Shown here in pieces: positions 16,999 to 25,095 of a stretch of DNA of 64,000 nucleotides. Below the pieces are notes generated by a model. That model was not told where the DNA came from, did no database searches, and saw only the letters and a program-made list of their open reading frames with translations. This DNA comes from an uncultured Methanobrevibacter sp. (GTDB lineage: Archaea > Methanobacteriota > Methanobacteria > Methanobacteriales > Methanobacteriaceae): positions 1-64,000 of the forward strand of contig NZ_CADAJR010000026.1 of the NCBI RefSeq assembly GCF_902788255.1. Direction: 5' to 3'. Every line of letters begins with the position of its first letter. The first letter of the stretch is position 1. The position numbers were made by a program, and so were the translations under genes.

Positions 16999-17610
16999 AT
17001 GGAAGTTCTTCCCTTAATCTCTTTTACAACAGGGGTAATATCAATATTGTCTCCCTGCATTCTTCCTATTCTACCTATTTTTGTAAGCGTCAGCCTCAAA
17101 TCCAAATCCAAAAGGGAACTGTTTTCCTTCATTGGCGGACTTCTCACCATCTTCATAGTAATCATATTCCTTACCGGATTTTTCACATCAATCCTATACG
17201 CATACATCACTCCGATAAGGATTATATCTGCATTCATATTGCTCATAATAGGCATATTGATGCTTTTTGACTACCAATTCACATTTAAAACAATAAATCC
17301 CAATAAGAACACCTCCTCATACATGATGGGCGTTTTGACTTCAGTTGCATGGGCACCATGCTACAGCGGATACCTGATATCATTAATCACATTGCTGATC
17401 AGTTCAAATGATCCGGCATATGCTGTTTTAAATATAATAATCTATTCCTTAGGCTTTGCCCTGACATTGCTTGTTTTAAGCTATTTCATTTCAAGAATAA
17501 ATCTTGAAAGACTTATTTCCAGGACAAAATATGTGCCGAAAATCTTTGCCGGACTTGTCATTATGGGTGCGCTATACCTGCTGTTTGAATCACTTAAGGC
17601 AATCTTATAA
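16999..17610 (+). CDS. ccdA: CcdA/DsbD-type transmembrane thiol transporter
   Basis: The ATG directly follows the stop of the thioredoxin gene. Six predicted membrane segments and two conserved cysteine-proline motifs, SPCILPILPIF (first helix) and SVAWAPCYSGYL (fourth), identify the CcdA/DsbD family that carries reducing equivalents from cytoplasmic thioredoxin across the membrane. Together with the secreted thioredoxin it forms a minimal extracytoplasmic reduction pathway. The FAD disulfide oxidoreductase encoded upstream on the same strand could feed it, but that link is only positional. Confidence 0.85.
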   Translation: MEVLPLISFTTGVISILSPCILPILPIFVSVSLKSKSKRELFSFIGGLLTIFIVIIFLTGFFTSILYAYITPIRIISAFILLIIGILMLFDYQFTFKTINPNKNTSSYMMGVLTSVAWAPCYSGYLISLITLLISSNDPAYAVLNIIIYSLGFALTLLVLSYFISRINLERLISRTKYVPKIFAGLVIMGALYLLFESLKAIL

Positions 17611-17734
17611 AACTCAACATTTAATAGATAACTATAACAAAATTCACGGTCCTAATCCTAATGTAATCATTGCTTCATTATGGGAACGCATGACCATTGA
17701 TGACATTATTCAAATGGAACAGCAGAACCAATAG
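17611..17734 (+). pseudogene. Possible gene fragment after ccdA
   Basis: One frame reads DNYNKIHGPNPNVIIASLWE and then RMTIDDIIQMEQQNQ with a stop, which has natural protein character but no start codon of its own. It may be the 3' scrap of a lost gene. A T-rich run follows the stop. Confidence 0.3.
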
Positions 17735-17876
17735 CTCTTTTTTTATAAATTTTAATGTTTGAAGTGTTTTGCACTTCACAATATTTTTTCTCATTTTCTC
17801 ATTTTTAACTATTTTTAAAAAAGTTTTTTATAGCCAAGATACAAATATTATACATATTTAATTGGTTGGAAATCTT

Positions 17877-18836
17877 ATGAATATTGAAAAGTTGATTGGT
17901 AACACACCAATGATAAGGATTAATTACGAATATGAAGGTAAAGTAAGTAGCATTTACACTAAACTTGAATACTACAATTACACCGGAAGCATTAAAGATA
18001 GGATTGCATATTACATTATCAAAAAATCACGTGAAGAAGGAATCTTAACTGACGGGCAGCCTATCGTGGAGGTTACAAGCGGAAATACCGGAATCGCATT
18101 CAGTGCAATCGGCACACTCTTCGGCCATGATGTCCATATATTCATGCCGGACTGGGTTTCTCTGGAAAGAAGAAACCTTATAGAGATGTACGGTGCACAT
18201 GTGCATCTTGTCTCAAAAGAGGAAGGCGGATTTAAAAGGGCACTGGAGCTTGCCGAGGAGTTTGCAATTGAACATGACGCATTCAGACCGCTTCAGTTTG
18301 ACAATAAATACAATCCCGAAGCGCAATACCTCACCACCGGAAATGAAATAATCGAGGCGGTTCCTGATGTGAACGCATTCGTCTCAGGCATAGGTACCGG
18401 AGGAACACTGATAGGTATCGGAAGAAGATTAAAAGACAATGACCCATCCTCAAAGGTCTTTGCTCTTGAACCGTCCACACTCTCCATCCTTAAGATGGGC
18501 ATGGAAGAGGGAAGCCACATGATTGAGGGAATAGGCGATGACTTTATTCCGGGCATTGTTGATGAGGATTTGATAGATGACATTGTCCTTATTGAGGACT
18601 GTGATGCAATCAACATGTCAAAAAGGATAGCCAAGGAATTCGGTTTGGGAATCGGAATTTCAAGCGGAGCGAACTTCCTTGCGGCAGTCCTGATGGACAG
18701 TGACGATTTAAAGATGGCTACCGTTTTTGCAGACGACAACAAGAAATACATTACAACAAAACTGTCCGAGGAGATTGACGACAATCCCGATTTGATCTCC
18801 AATCATATTAAGCTTTTGGGCTTTGAAGTAATTTAA
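17877..18836 (+). CDS. cysK: Cysteine synthase family PLP enzyme
   Basis: The ATG at MNIEKLIGNTPMI is the usual family N-terminus. The PLP-binding lysine is K40 in YTGSIKDR, the substrate loop is TSGNTG and the phosphate-binding loop is GIGTGGT. Length (319) fits O-acetylserine sulfhydrylase, but fold type II relatives (cystathionine beta-synthase, O-phosphoserine users) cannot be excluded by eye. A TATA-like TTTTTTATA lies about 50 bases upstream. The next gene encodes a pyridoxal kinase, which fits cofactor supply. Confidence 0.8.
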   Translation: MNIEKLIGNTPMIRINYEYEGKVSSIYTKLEYYNYTGSIKDRIAYYIIKKSREEGILTDGQPIVEVTSGNTGIAFSAIGTLFGHDVHIFMPDWVSLERRNLIEMYGAHVHLVSKEEGGFKRALELAEEFAIEHDAFRPLQFDNKYNPEAQYLTTGNEIIEAVPDVNAFVSGIGTGGTLIGIGRRLKDNDPSSKVFALEPSTLSILKMGMEEGSHMIEGIGDDFIPGIVDEDLIDDIVLIEDCDAINMSKRIAKEFGLGIGISSGANFLAAVLMDSDDLKMATVFADDNKKYITTKLSEEIDDNPDLISNHIKLLGFEVI

Positions 18837-18853
18837 GTTAAATAGGTTATATT

Positions 18854-19693
18854 ATGAAAGATACAAAAATACTCACAATCCAGGACATTTCATGTTTTGG
18901 ACAATGTTCAATTACAGTAGCACTGCCTATGATTTCAGCATTCGGAATAGAAACTGCAATTCTTCCTTCAGCAATCCTTTCAACACATACGTCAGGTTTC
19001 ACTGATTTTACAGTAAGGGACCTTACAGAAGATTTACCATCCATCAGAAGGCATTGGGAAAAGGAAGGAATTGATTTCGATGCAATTTATACTGGTTTTA
19101 TCGCCTCTGCAGAACAGCTAGGCTATATAAAAGACATCATAGATTCAAGATTAAGGTCCGACGGACTCGTATTCGTTGATCCCGCCATGGCAGACAACGG
19201 CGAATTTTACAGTGTATTCGACCAGGAGTTTGCAGATAGGATGGGGGAGCTTTGCAAGTTAGGGGATTTTATTCTACCGAACACTACAGAAGCATGCTTT
19301 TTACTCCATAAGCCATGGAAACCTCACTTTTCAAAGGAGGAAATGCTGGAAATGGCACATGAGCTTGCCGATTTCACCAAAAGGTATGTGATTCTTAAGG
19401 GATATGAGAGTAAAAACCATGAAATGGGAATGATCATTCTTGACAAAATAGAGTCAACAGTCGAGATAGTCTATAATGACAAGGTGGATTACATGTCACA
19501 TGGAACAGGCGATGTTTTTGCATCCGCATTTGTTGGATCTGTAATGGTCGGCAAGTCACCGTCCCAGGCCGCAAAGATTGCCGGGGAGTTTACCAAAAAG
19601 GCTATTGAAAGGACAATGGGTGATGAGACTCATACTTATGGAGTGAAGTTCGAACAGGTCATTCCTGAACTTTACGACTTATTGAAACTTTAA
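18854..19693 (+). CDS. pdxY: Pyridoxal/pyridoxamine kinase
   Basis: A ribokinase-like fold in the PdxK/PdxY branch: the N-terminal QDISCFGQCSITVALPMISA, the STHTSGF loop, FVDPAMADNGE, LPNTTEA and the anion-hole motif SHGTGDVFAS are all visible. The enzyme phosphorylates pyridoxal-type vitamers to PLP precursors with ATP. It lies 17 bases after a PLP-dependent enzyme on the same strand, so the pair is probably an operon. A hairpin terminator follows. Confidence 0.85.
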   Translation: MKDTKILTIQDISCFGQCSITVALPMISAFGIETAILPSAILSTHTSGFTDFTVRDLTEDLPSIRRHWEKEGIDFDAIYTGFIASAEQLGYIKDIIDSRLRSDGLVFVDPAMADNGEFYSVFDQEFADRMGELCKLGDFILPNTTEACFLLHKPWKPHFSKEEMLEMAHELADFTKRYVILKGYESKNHEMGMIILDKIESTVEIVYNDKVDYMSHGTGDVFASAFVGSVMVGKSPSQAAKIAGEFTKKAIERTMGDETHTYGVKFEQVIPELYDLLKL

Positions 19694-19708
19694 AAAAAGA
19701 AAAAAAAT

Positions 19709-19732
19709 AATTCTCTAAATGTCTAGAGAATT
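19709..19732. terminator. Hairpin between pyridoxal kinase and adhesin remnant
   Basis: AATTCTCTA and TAGAGAATT pair perfectly around a 6-base loop, with an A run on the left and T's on the right. It can serve both convergent units, and it overlaps the end of the degraded leftward gene. Confidence 0.6.
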
Positions 19733-20307
19733 TTAACTTTTGTTTTTATTGTATCCTTCAGATAACTGATTTTTACCGTGTTTTTTCCCTTCTGAACTTG
19801 TTTTTCTTGAGGGTCAGTTTTGCAATTCCCTTCTTGTTGGTTTTCGTCTGTCTTGTAGGTGTATTTCTTGCTGTTGATATATACGGAAACGCTTTTGGAT
19901 GCAGTTTCTGCCTTTCCGTCATCGCCTATTATCTTTGCGGTGTATTTCTTGTTGCTGTTATAGTAGACGTTCATGTTTCTGGTGTTCTGGACACGTTTTA
20001 CAATCTTTAATGTTTTTGCAGTGCTTTGGTTTGTGAGAGGTGTTGAGATGCCTACCTTATATGTACCGACATTCAACCCGACTTTGAGCATTGCCATACC
20101 GTCACCATCTGCCATGGCATAATATTCATTTTGTCCTACAGTAAATTTAACCAATTTATTTGAAATGCCATTTCCTTTATCATCCATTAATTTTATTTGA
20201 TATTCATTGCCACTATTAAATCCGCGAGTCATGTCATATGCATCAAGCACAACAGTTTTAACATGAAATTTTATCGTTATACATATTAAAAATAATCTCT
20301 TTTTCAA
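19723..20307 (-). pseudogene. Decayed Ig-repeat surface protein
   Basis: Two Ig-like repeats (GNEYQIKLMDDKGNGISNKL...; NKKYTAKIIGDDGKAETASK...) match those of the big adhesins. The N-terminus has no signal peptide or earlier repeats, and near 19,800-19,850 the reading leaves frame: the natural sequence KKGIAKLTLKKNKF is in a neighbouring frame, and the original frame returns at GKNTVKISYL. Two compensating indels and lost export signals indicate a dead fragment. Confidence 0.7.
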
Positions 20308-20352
20308 AAATTCCTAAATGTTAAAATACTATCATTTATAAAATTATTATTA

Positions 20353-21336
20353 ATGTTTAATGAAAACGGTCAAGATAAATTTTCCCTCAAATACCGTGAA
20401 GAGGTGCCTGAAGGCTATGATATATCTGAAATGCAGTTTACCTTCGATTTCATCTATCTGGTTTTCAAGTGCGATTCGGATATTGACAGTGCAATTAAAA
20501 GAGTCTCTGGGGAATATGATTTATCTGAAAGTTATCTAAAAAAGTTTCTTATTGAAAACAAGTTTATACTAAATAAGATTAACAAGATCGAATTTTCAAA
20601 ACGACTTAAAAAGTACAATACCAAATCCCTAAAAAAGATTTTAAAAAAGCATCACCTTAAGACCTCCGGAAAAAGAAGCCAAATTGAGCAAAGGATTTTC
20701 AGGAACAATCTTTTAGGCGACGATTATCATCTATCTTCAAAATCCCGAGTTTTCTATAAAAACAAGAAAAGAAGAATGGACATATTCGCAGATTATCTAA
20801 CAGACTATTATTATTTCAATGAATTCAATGATTTCTATATGCAAAACTACAGAAAGAAGAGAGCCAAAATACCTGTTGAGTATATCAAAAGACATATAGA
20901 CAAGGCAACTGACGACAGGGACCATGAAAGATTCATATCCAACACCCAGATAATGGCTGACCATTTCCTCATTAGGGATAACTATAAGGAAATGCTGGAG
21001 CATGTACTGAAGATTTTCTGCATGAACCTAAATCCGGTATGGAAAATTGACGACTTGAAAAACCATGTTGCCATAAGCCGCAACACCCATGACAATCTTA
21101 ATTTGCTTGAAGAAAAAATCGGTAAAAACAGGATCATTTCAGCCTACTATGTTATTTGGGATTCATTCAACTTTGAAAAGATAATCGTGCCGAAATATGA
21201 AGGCTACAGATGTCTCAAGGACATGCTGAATCAGAAGGATTATCTGAGGATTAACCAGAAACTGGATGAGAAGTTCTACGGAAATCAGGATTTGAAGATT
21301 AAAAAGATTACGCAAAAGACACTGTTCGATTTTTAA
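20353..21336 (+). CDS. SAP-domain protein
   Basis: Residues about 85-118 (KYNTKSLKKILKKHHLKTSG then SQIEQRIFRNN) form a SAP motif, a short helix-extended-helix that binds DNA in chromatin and repair proteins. The N-terminal 80 residues and the C-terminal ~200 (basic and aromatic, with a PVEYIKRHIDKATDDRDHER stretch) match nothing I can name. It is cytosolic with no membrane segment. It precedes a ferredoxin-type gene by 16 bases, so the two may be cotranscribed. Confidence 0.65.
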   Translation: MFNENGQDKFSLKYREEVPEGYDISEMQFTFDFIYLVFKCDSDIDSAIKRVSGEYDLSESYLKKFLIENKFILNKINKIEFSKRLKKYNTKSLKKILKKHHLKTSGKRSQIEQRIFRNNLLGDDYHLSSKSRVFYKNKKRRMDIFADYLTDYYYFNEFNDFYMQNYRKKRAKIPVEYIKRHIDKATDDRDHERFISNTQIMADHFLIRDNYKEMLEHVLKIFCMNLNPVWKIDDLKNHVAISRNTHDNLNLLEEKIGKNRIISAYYVIWDSFNFEKIIVPKYEGYRCLKDMLNQKDYLRINQKLDEKFYGNQDLKIKKITQKTLFDF

Positions 21337-21352
21337 AAAGTGAGGAAGGTTT

Positions 21353-22129
21353 ATGAAATCAGTTGTTAATGAGGATATATGTGTTTCTTGCGGATGCTGC
21401 ATTAAAGTTTGTCCGAAGGATGCAATCGATATAAAAAAGGGGATGTATGCACATGTAAATCCCGATTTATGTATAGAATGCGGAAAATGTGTTCGTGAAT
21501 GTCCCGCATCAATCATTGAAGGGGAATTTTCAAGAAGGGACAATAAGGTTCGCTTTAAAAACTGGTATGACTACCTGTGGATTTTTACAATCGTTTATTT
21601 CAGCCTCGGATTTTTCAACATAATATTTGCATGGCTGGGCATGATCTGTTTTATAGTTCCGTTGTTGTTTGCAGTATTCAAGACAGACAAGGGATTCTGC
21701 AACCGCTACTGTGACAGGGGTCAGCTTTTGGGATTGCTCGGAGGACGCTTAGGTCTTTCCAGAAAAAGGGACGCTCCAAAATGGATGTATTCAAAGGCAT
21801 TCCGTTATGGATTTCTGATATTCTTCTTTGCAATGTTTTTTGTGATGCTGTGGAATACATATCTCGTATTTGCAGGAACAAAAGGTCTTTCACAGGCAGT
21901 GACACTATTGTGGACTTTCAATGTTCCATGGAACTGGGCATATCACGGAAATGTTATTGCCCCATGGGTTTCACAGTATGCATTCGGTTTCTACAGCGTG
22001 ATGCTTACATCAACAATACTGGGACTTTTGACCATGGTCCTCTTCAAGCCTAGGTCATGGTGTGTGTACTGTCCTATGGGAACAATGACCCAGGCAATCT
22101 GTAAGGTTAAAACAAGATTTCAGAGATAA
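21353..22129 (+). CDS. Membrane polyferredoxin-type 4Fe-4S protein (NapH/NosR-like)
   Basis: Two classical 4Fe-4S motifs at the N-terminus (CVSCGCCIKVCP and CIECGKCVRECP) precede four predicted membrane helices. Between and after the helices are further cysteines (CNRYCDRGQ; WCVYCPMGTM), as in NapH/NosR/RdxA-type membrane ferredoxins. A GTGAGGAAGG site precedes the ATG. It should carry electrons at the membrane; the partner is not obvious from its neighbours (a SAP protein and SurE). Confidence 0.8.
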   Translation: MKSVVNEDICVSCGCCIKVCPKDAIDIKKGMYAHVNPDLCIECGKCVRECPASIIEGEFSRRDNKVRFKNWYDYLWIFTIVYFSLGFFNIIFAWLGMICFIVPLLFAVFKTDKGFCNRYCDRGQLLGLLGGRLGLSRKRDAPKWMYSKAFRYGFLIFFFAMFFVMLWNTYLVFAGTKGLSQAVTLLWTFNVPWNWAYHGNVIAPWVSQYAFGFYSVMLTSTILGLLTMVLFKPRSWCVYCPMGTMTQAICKVKTRFQR

Positions 22130-22149
22130 GATTTAAAGGTTTTGATAAT

Positions 22150-22965
22150 ATGAACATTTTGATATCAAATGATGACGGTGTTTTTGCACCTGGAATACTT
22201 GCGGCAAAACAGGCCGTTGAGGATATAGCAAACGTCACCGTTGTGGCACCAAACGAAAACAACAGCAGTGTAGGTCGCCGCCTTACTCTCTTCAAGCACC
22301 TGAAGCTTGAGGAATGTGAGCTTGAGGATGGAAGTCCTGCATATTCACTTGCCGGAAGTCCTGCCGACAGCGTTGTTGTCGGTGCAAATTACGTGATGGA
22401 CGCCAAGCCCGATTTGGTGATAAGCGGAATAAATCAGGGAGTAAACATCAGCAGCGACATCACATCATCAGGTACGGTTTGTGCCGCACTTGAAGCCGTC
22501 AGCATTGGCATTCCGGCAATTGCAGTTTCACTGTTTATGGATCCTGAAACATCATACAAACAGGATGAGAACGGTGAATGGTATGTCGATTATGACTTTG
22601 AGCTTACAAAAAAGGTTTTGCATGACCTTGTATCCAAGATAATTGAAAAGGGATTTCCCGAAGGGGTCGATTTATTCAATCTTAATGTTCCGTCAAACTA
22701 TGAATCAGAAGAGGTGATGGTCACCCATCTTTCTCACAAGATGCTTGACAAGAAAGTCATTGATGAAACCGATAAGGAAAAAGAAAAGATTTTCAACTAT
22801 CCCCTGGAGGACGGTCAGGACAGTGACGGCCTTATTATGATTACACCTGATTTGGTGAAGGATTATGATGACGGAAGTGACGGTTATGCGCTTCTTGTTG
22901 AAAAAAGACCAAGCCTCACCCCGCTCAATGTCGACATGACATCTCACGGACTCGACAACTGGTAG
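22150..22965 (+). CDS. surE: 5'/3'-nucleotidase SurE
   Basis: The N-terminus ILISNDDGVFAPGI holds the metal-binding Asp pair. AGSPADSVVVG, ISGINQGVNISSDITSSGTV and AVSIGIPAIAVS are SurE signatures, and the length (271) is normal. It removes phosphate from nucleoside monophosphates. It follows the ferredoxin gene by 20 bases. Its stop codon abuts the stop codon of the convergent MFS gene without a spacer. Confidence 0.9.
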   Translation: MNILISNDDGVFAPGILAAKQAVEDIANVTVVAPNENNSSVGRRLTLFKHLKLEECELEDGSPAYSLAGSPADSVVVGANYVMDAKPDLVISGINQGVNISSDITSSGTVCAALEAVSIGIPAIAVSLFMDPETSYKQDENGEWYVDYDFELTKKVLHDLVSKIIEKGFPEGVDLFNLNVPSNYESEEVMVTHLSHKMLDKKVIDETDKEKEKIFNYPLEDGQDSDGLIMITPDLVKDYDDGSDGYALLVEKRPSLTPLNVDMTSHGLDNW

Positions 22966-24354
22966 CTATTGATTTTCCTTCATGGTCTGGAACTGTTCGT
23001 CACGGTTTTTTAGCTTCAAGGAGAACATGAAACCTATGAAAGCAACTACGGCAGATAGGATAAGACTGACCTTGAAACCAAGTATTCCTGAAAATGATGC
23101 TATAATACCACCCATCAGGGCTCCGCCAATCAACTGTCCCACACTTGATAGCATGTTTACTATTGCCTGACCGGCGCCCCTTTCAAATGGCCGGGTTTCA
23201 CACAACACGATATATCTCAAAGGTGCACCGATTATTGTTGCAAGGCCTATTCCAACCAAAAAGCTTGAAATTACAAACAGAATCAAATGATTAGGATATA
23301 TTGAGATTATTATCAATCCTACTGCAAGCATTACAGTTCCGGCAATCATGATTTTACGTGACCCTACAGAGTCCAGTATCCTTCCAAGTATAGGTGCTGC
23401 AAATGCATTTGAACCCAATATCGGTATCAGAAGCAGACTGGCCATCTGGTCATTGAAACCCATTGAAAGAATCACAAGTGAAGGTATGAAAATCACCGCT
23501 GAATATACAAGACCGTATGTCAGTGTTTCCATGCATGCAATGGCCATTTCTCTATTTTTCAAAAGATGCAGTGCCACAATGGAGTCCTTGGCGTTTTTTT
23601 CTATTCTAACAAATATCGGTATTAAAACTATAAACATTATCAGGAAGGGTGCCACTTTAACTGACAGCAGACTGCTAATGAAATTACTTGAATCGATCTG
23701 ATTGAGCCCGTATGCCAGAAATACTGACAGCAATGTCAAAACGGCAATGCCCAAATAATCAATTTTTAACTTTCGGTTGTTCTGAGAGTCGGGAAGAATG
23801 TAATATGCATATACTATCAGAAATATTGCAATTGGAATGTTGATGGTAAAGCACCATTGCCATCCGTAGGGAATGAGAGCCGCTCCAACCAGCGGACCTC
23901 CCAAAGCGGATATTCCAAATACGCTTCCAAGAATTCCCAATGCCTTTCCCCTTTCTTCAATAGGAAAATGGTCTCCTATGAATGCTGCACCTACAGGAAA
24001 TATTCCTCCAGAACCTATTCCCTGTATTATCCTTCCAAAAAATATCCATTCGATACCTGTTGAAAATGCAATCATGCAGGACCCCAGGCCAAATAGTATC
24101 ACATCGCCAATGAAAATCCATTTTCTTCCGTAGAAGTCTGAAAATTTCGCCATTATCGGAGAACCGATCATGAAAAATATTACGAAAAGTGTGAATATCC
24201 AACTGGATTCCCTGCTTGTAATATGGAAAGTGTGTTCTATTGACGGAAGGACCGGACCGATGATTCCAGTGTCAAGGGAGCCCATGAATGCTCCAATTAA
24301 GAATAGAAGAAGTATCAAGTTACGAGTTTTTGTGTCTAGTGTTTTTGCCTGCAT
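22966..24354 (-). CDS. MFS transporter, DHA2 (EmrB/QacA)-like
   Basis: Intact 462-residue major facilitator with predicted 14 membrane segments. Motif A-like GSPIMAKFSDFYGRKW, motif C-like GSVFGISALGGPLVGAALI and IPYGW are typical of drug:proton antiporters of the DHA2 group. It is distinct from the frameshifted transporter at 9179-10560 and has no adjacent regulator. Substrate unknown. Confidence 0.85.
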   Translation of the reverse strand: MQAKTLDTKTRNLILLLFLIGAFMGSLDTGIIGPVLPSIEHTFHITSRESSWIFTLFVIFFMIGSPIMAKFSDFYGRKWIFIGDVILFGLGSCMIAFSTGIEWIFFGRIIQGIGSGGIFPVGAAFIGDHFPIEERGKALGILGSVFGISALGGPLVGAALIPYGWQWCFTINIPIAIFLIVYAYYILPDSQNNRKLKIDYLGIAVLTLLSVFLAYGLNQIDSSNFISSLLSVKVAPFLIMFIVLIPIFVRIEKNAKDSIVALHLLKNREMAIACMETLTYGLVYSAVIFIPSLVILSMGFNDQMASLLLIPILGSNAFAAPILGRILDSVGSRKIMIAGTVMLAVGLIIISIYPNHLILFVISSFLVGIGLATIIGAPLRYIVLCETRPFERGAGQAIVNMLSSVGQLIGGALMGGIIASFSGILGFKVSLILSAVVAFIGFMFSLKLKNRDEQFQTMKENQ

Positions 24355-24551
24355 AGTTATTCAGTCTTAATGTTTTAATTGAATTTATTTTGTCTCCTAA
24401 ATTATTTAAAATTATCAAGACATTTCGCATTTTGGTGAATATAACCTTCCTCAAGACAAAACATGAACTATTAGAATAATTAATTTTAGGATATTTTATT
24501 TTATAGTTTAAATCAATAAGTAGTAGAATAAATAATCGTATATTTAATTTA

Positions 24552-24570
24552 ATCAATACATTTAAATATA
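24552..24570 (+). promoter_or_regulatory. TATA region of the histone-fold gene
   Basis: ATTTAAATATAACC lies about 90 bases upstream of the ATG at 24652, which itself has a GAGGTATA ribosome site. The leader is therefore rather long, with a T/A run (TTTTTTTTAAAAAAA) near 24,610. Confidence 0.4.
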
Positions 24571-24651
24571 ACCTAAAACAGATATTATATTAGACACATG
24601 TAGTTCTATTTTTTTTAAAAAAAGTGTCCAACCATCAAAGAGGTATATATA

Positions 24652-25071
24652 ATGTCTGAAGATATGAAAGTTAAAAACAATACTGAAAAAGAAAAATTGC
24701 CGTTTGCCAAAAATGAGGTCTACCGTCTCATGAGAGAAAATCTCGACTCCGACAAAATGATAAGGGACCAGGTAAAAGTTGAAATGAACAAGTTTTTAGG
24801 TGAAATCCTTAAAAACGTGTGCAGACAGCTAAACGAATATCCATACACAACCATCGAATATGAAATGCTCAAGGAATGCATCTACCCATACACCAACATC
24901 GAAAGAATCAACGAGGAAAAGGAAAGGATACTTCTCCATTTAAATGCAATCAAGGCTGATTGTGATGCACTGGCAATGGATGTTCAAAAGACATTGAAAA
25001 TGAAAGATACAAGAGAAGAAGAAAAATTCATTGACTTTACAGCTAAAAATGAAGATGAAAAAGATGAATAA
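24652..25071 (+). CDS. Histone-fold protein with C-terminal helical extension
   Basis: Residues 16-78 align in pattern with archaeal histones: [14 protein letters not shown] (helix 1), a long central helix ([20 protein letters not shown]) and [13 protein letters not shown] where histones have RKTIKAEDIELAV. About 60 extra residues follow, mostly one charged helix ([20 protein letters not shown]) and an acidic tail. The loop that normally supplies the DNA-contact Arg-Lys reads YPYTT, so classic DNA wrapping is doubtful. Variant histones with a C-terminal coiled coil are known in methanogens; this may be one. It is convergent with the phosphatase genes. Confidence 0.6.
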   Translation: MSEDMKVKNNTEKEKLPFAKNEVYRLMRENLDSDKMIRDQVKVEMNKFLGEILKNVCRQLNEYPYTTIEYEMLKECIYPYTNIERINEEKERILLHLNAIKADCDALAMDVQKTLKMKDTREEEKFIDFTAKNEDEKDE

Positions 25072-25095
25072 TCTTTTTCTATAATTATATTTTTT

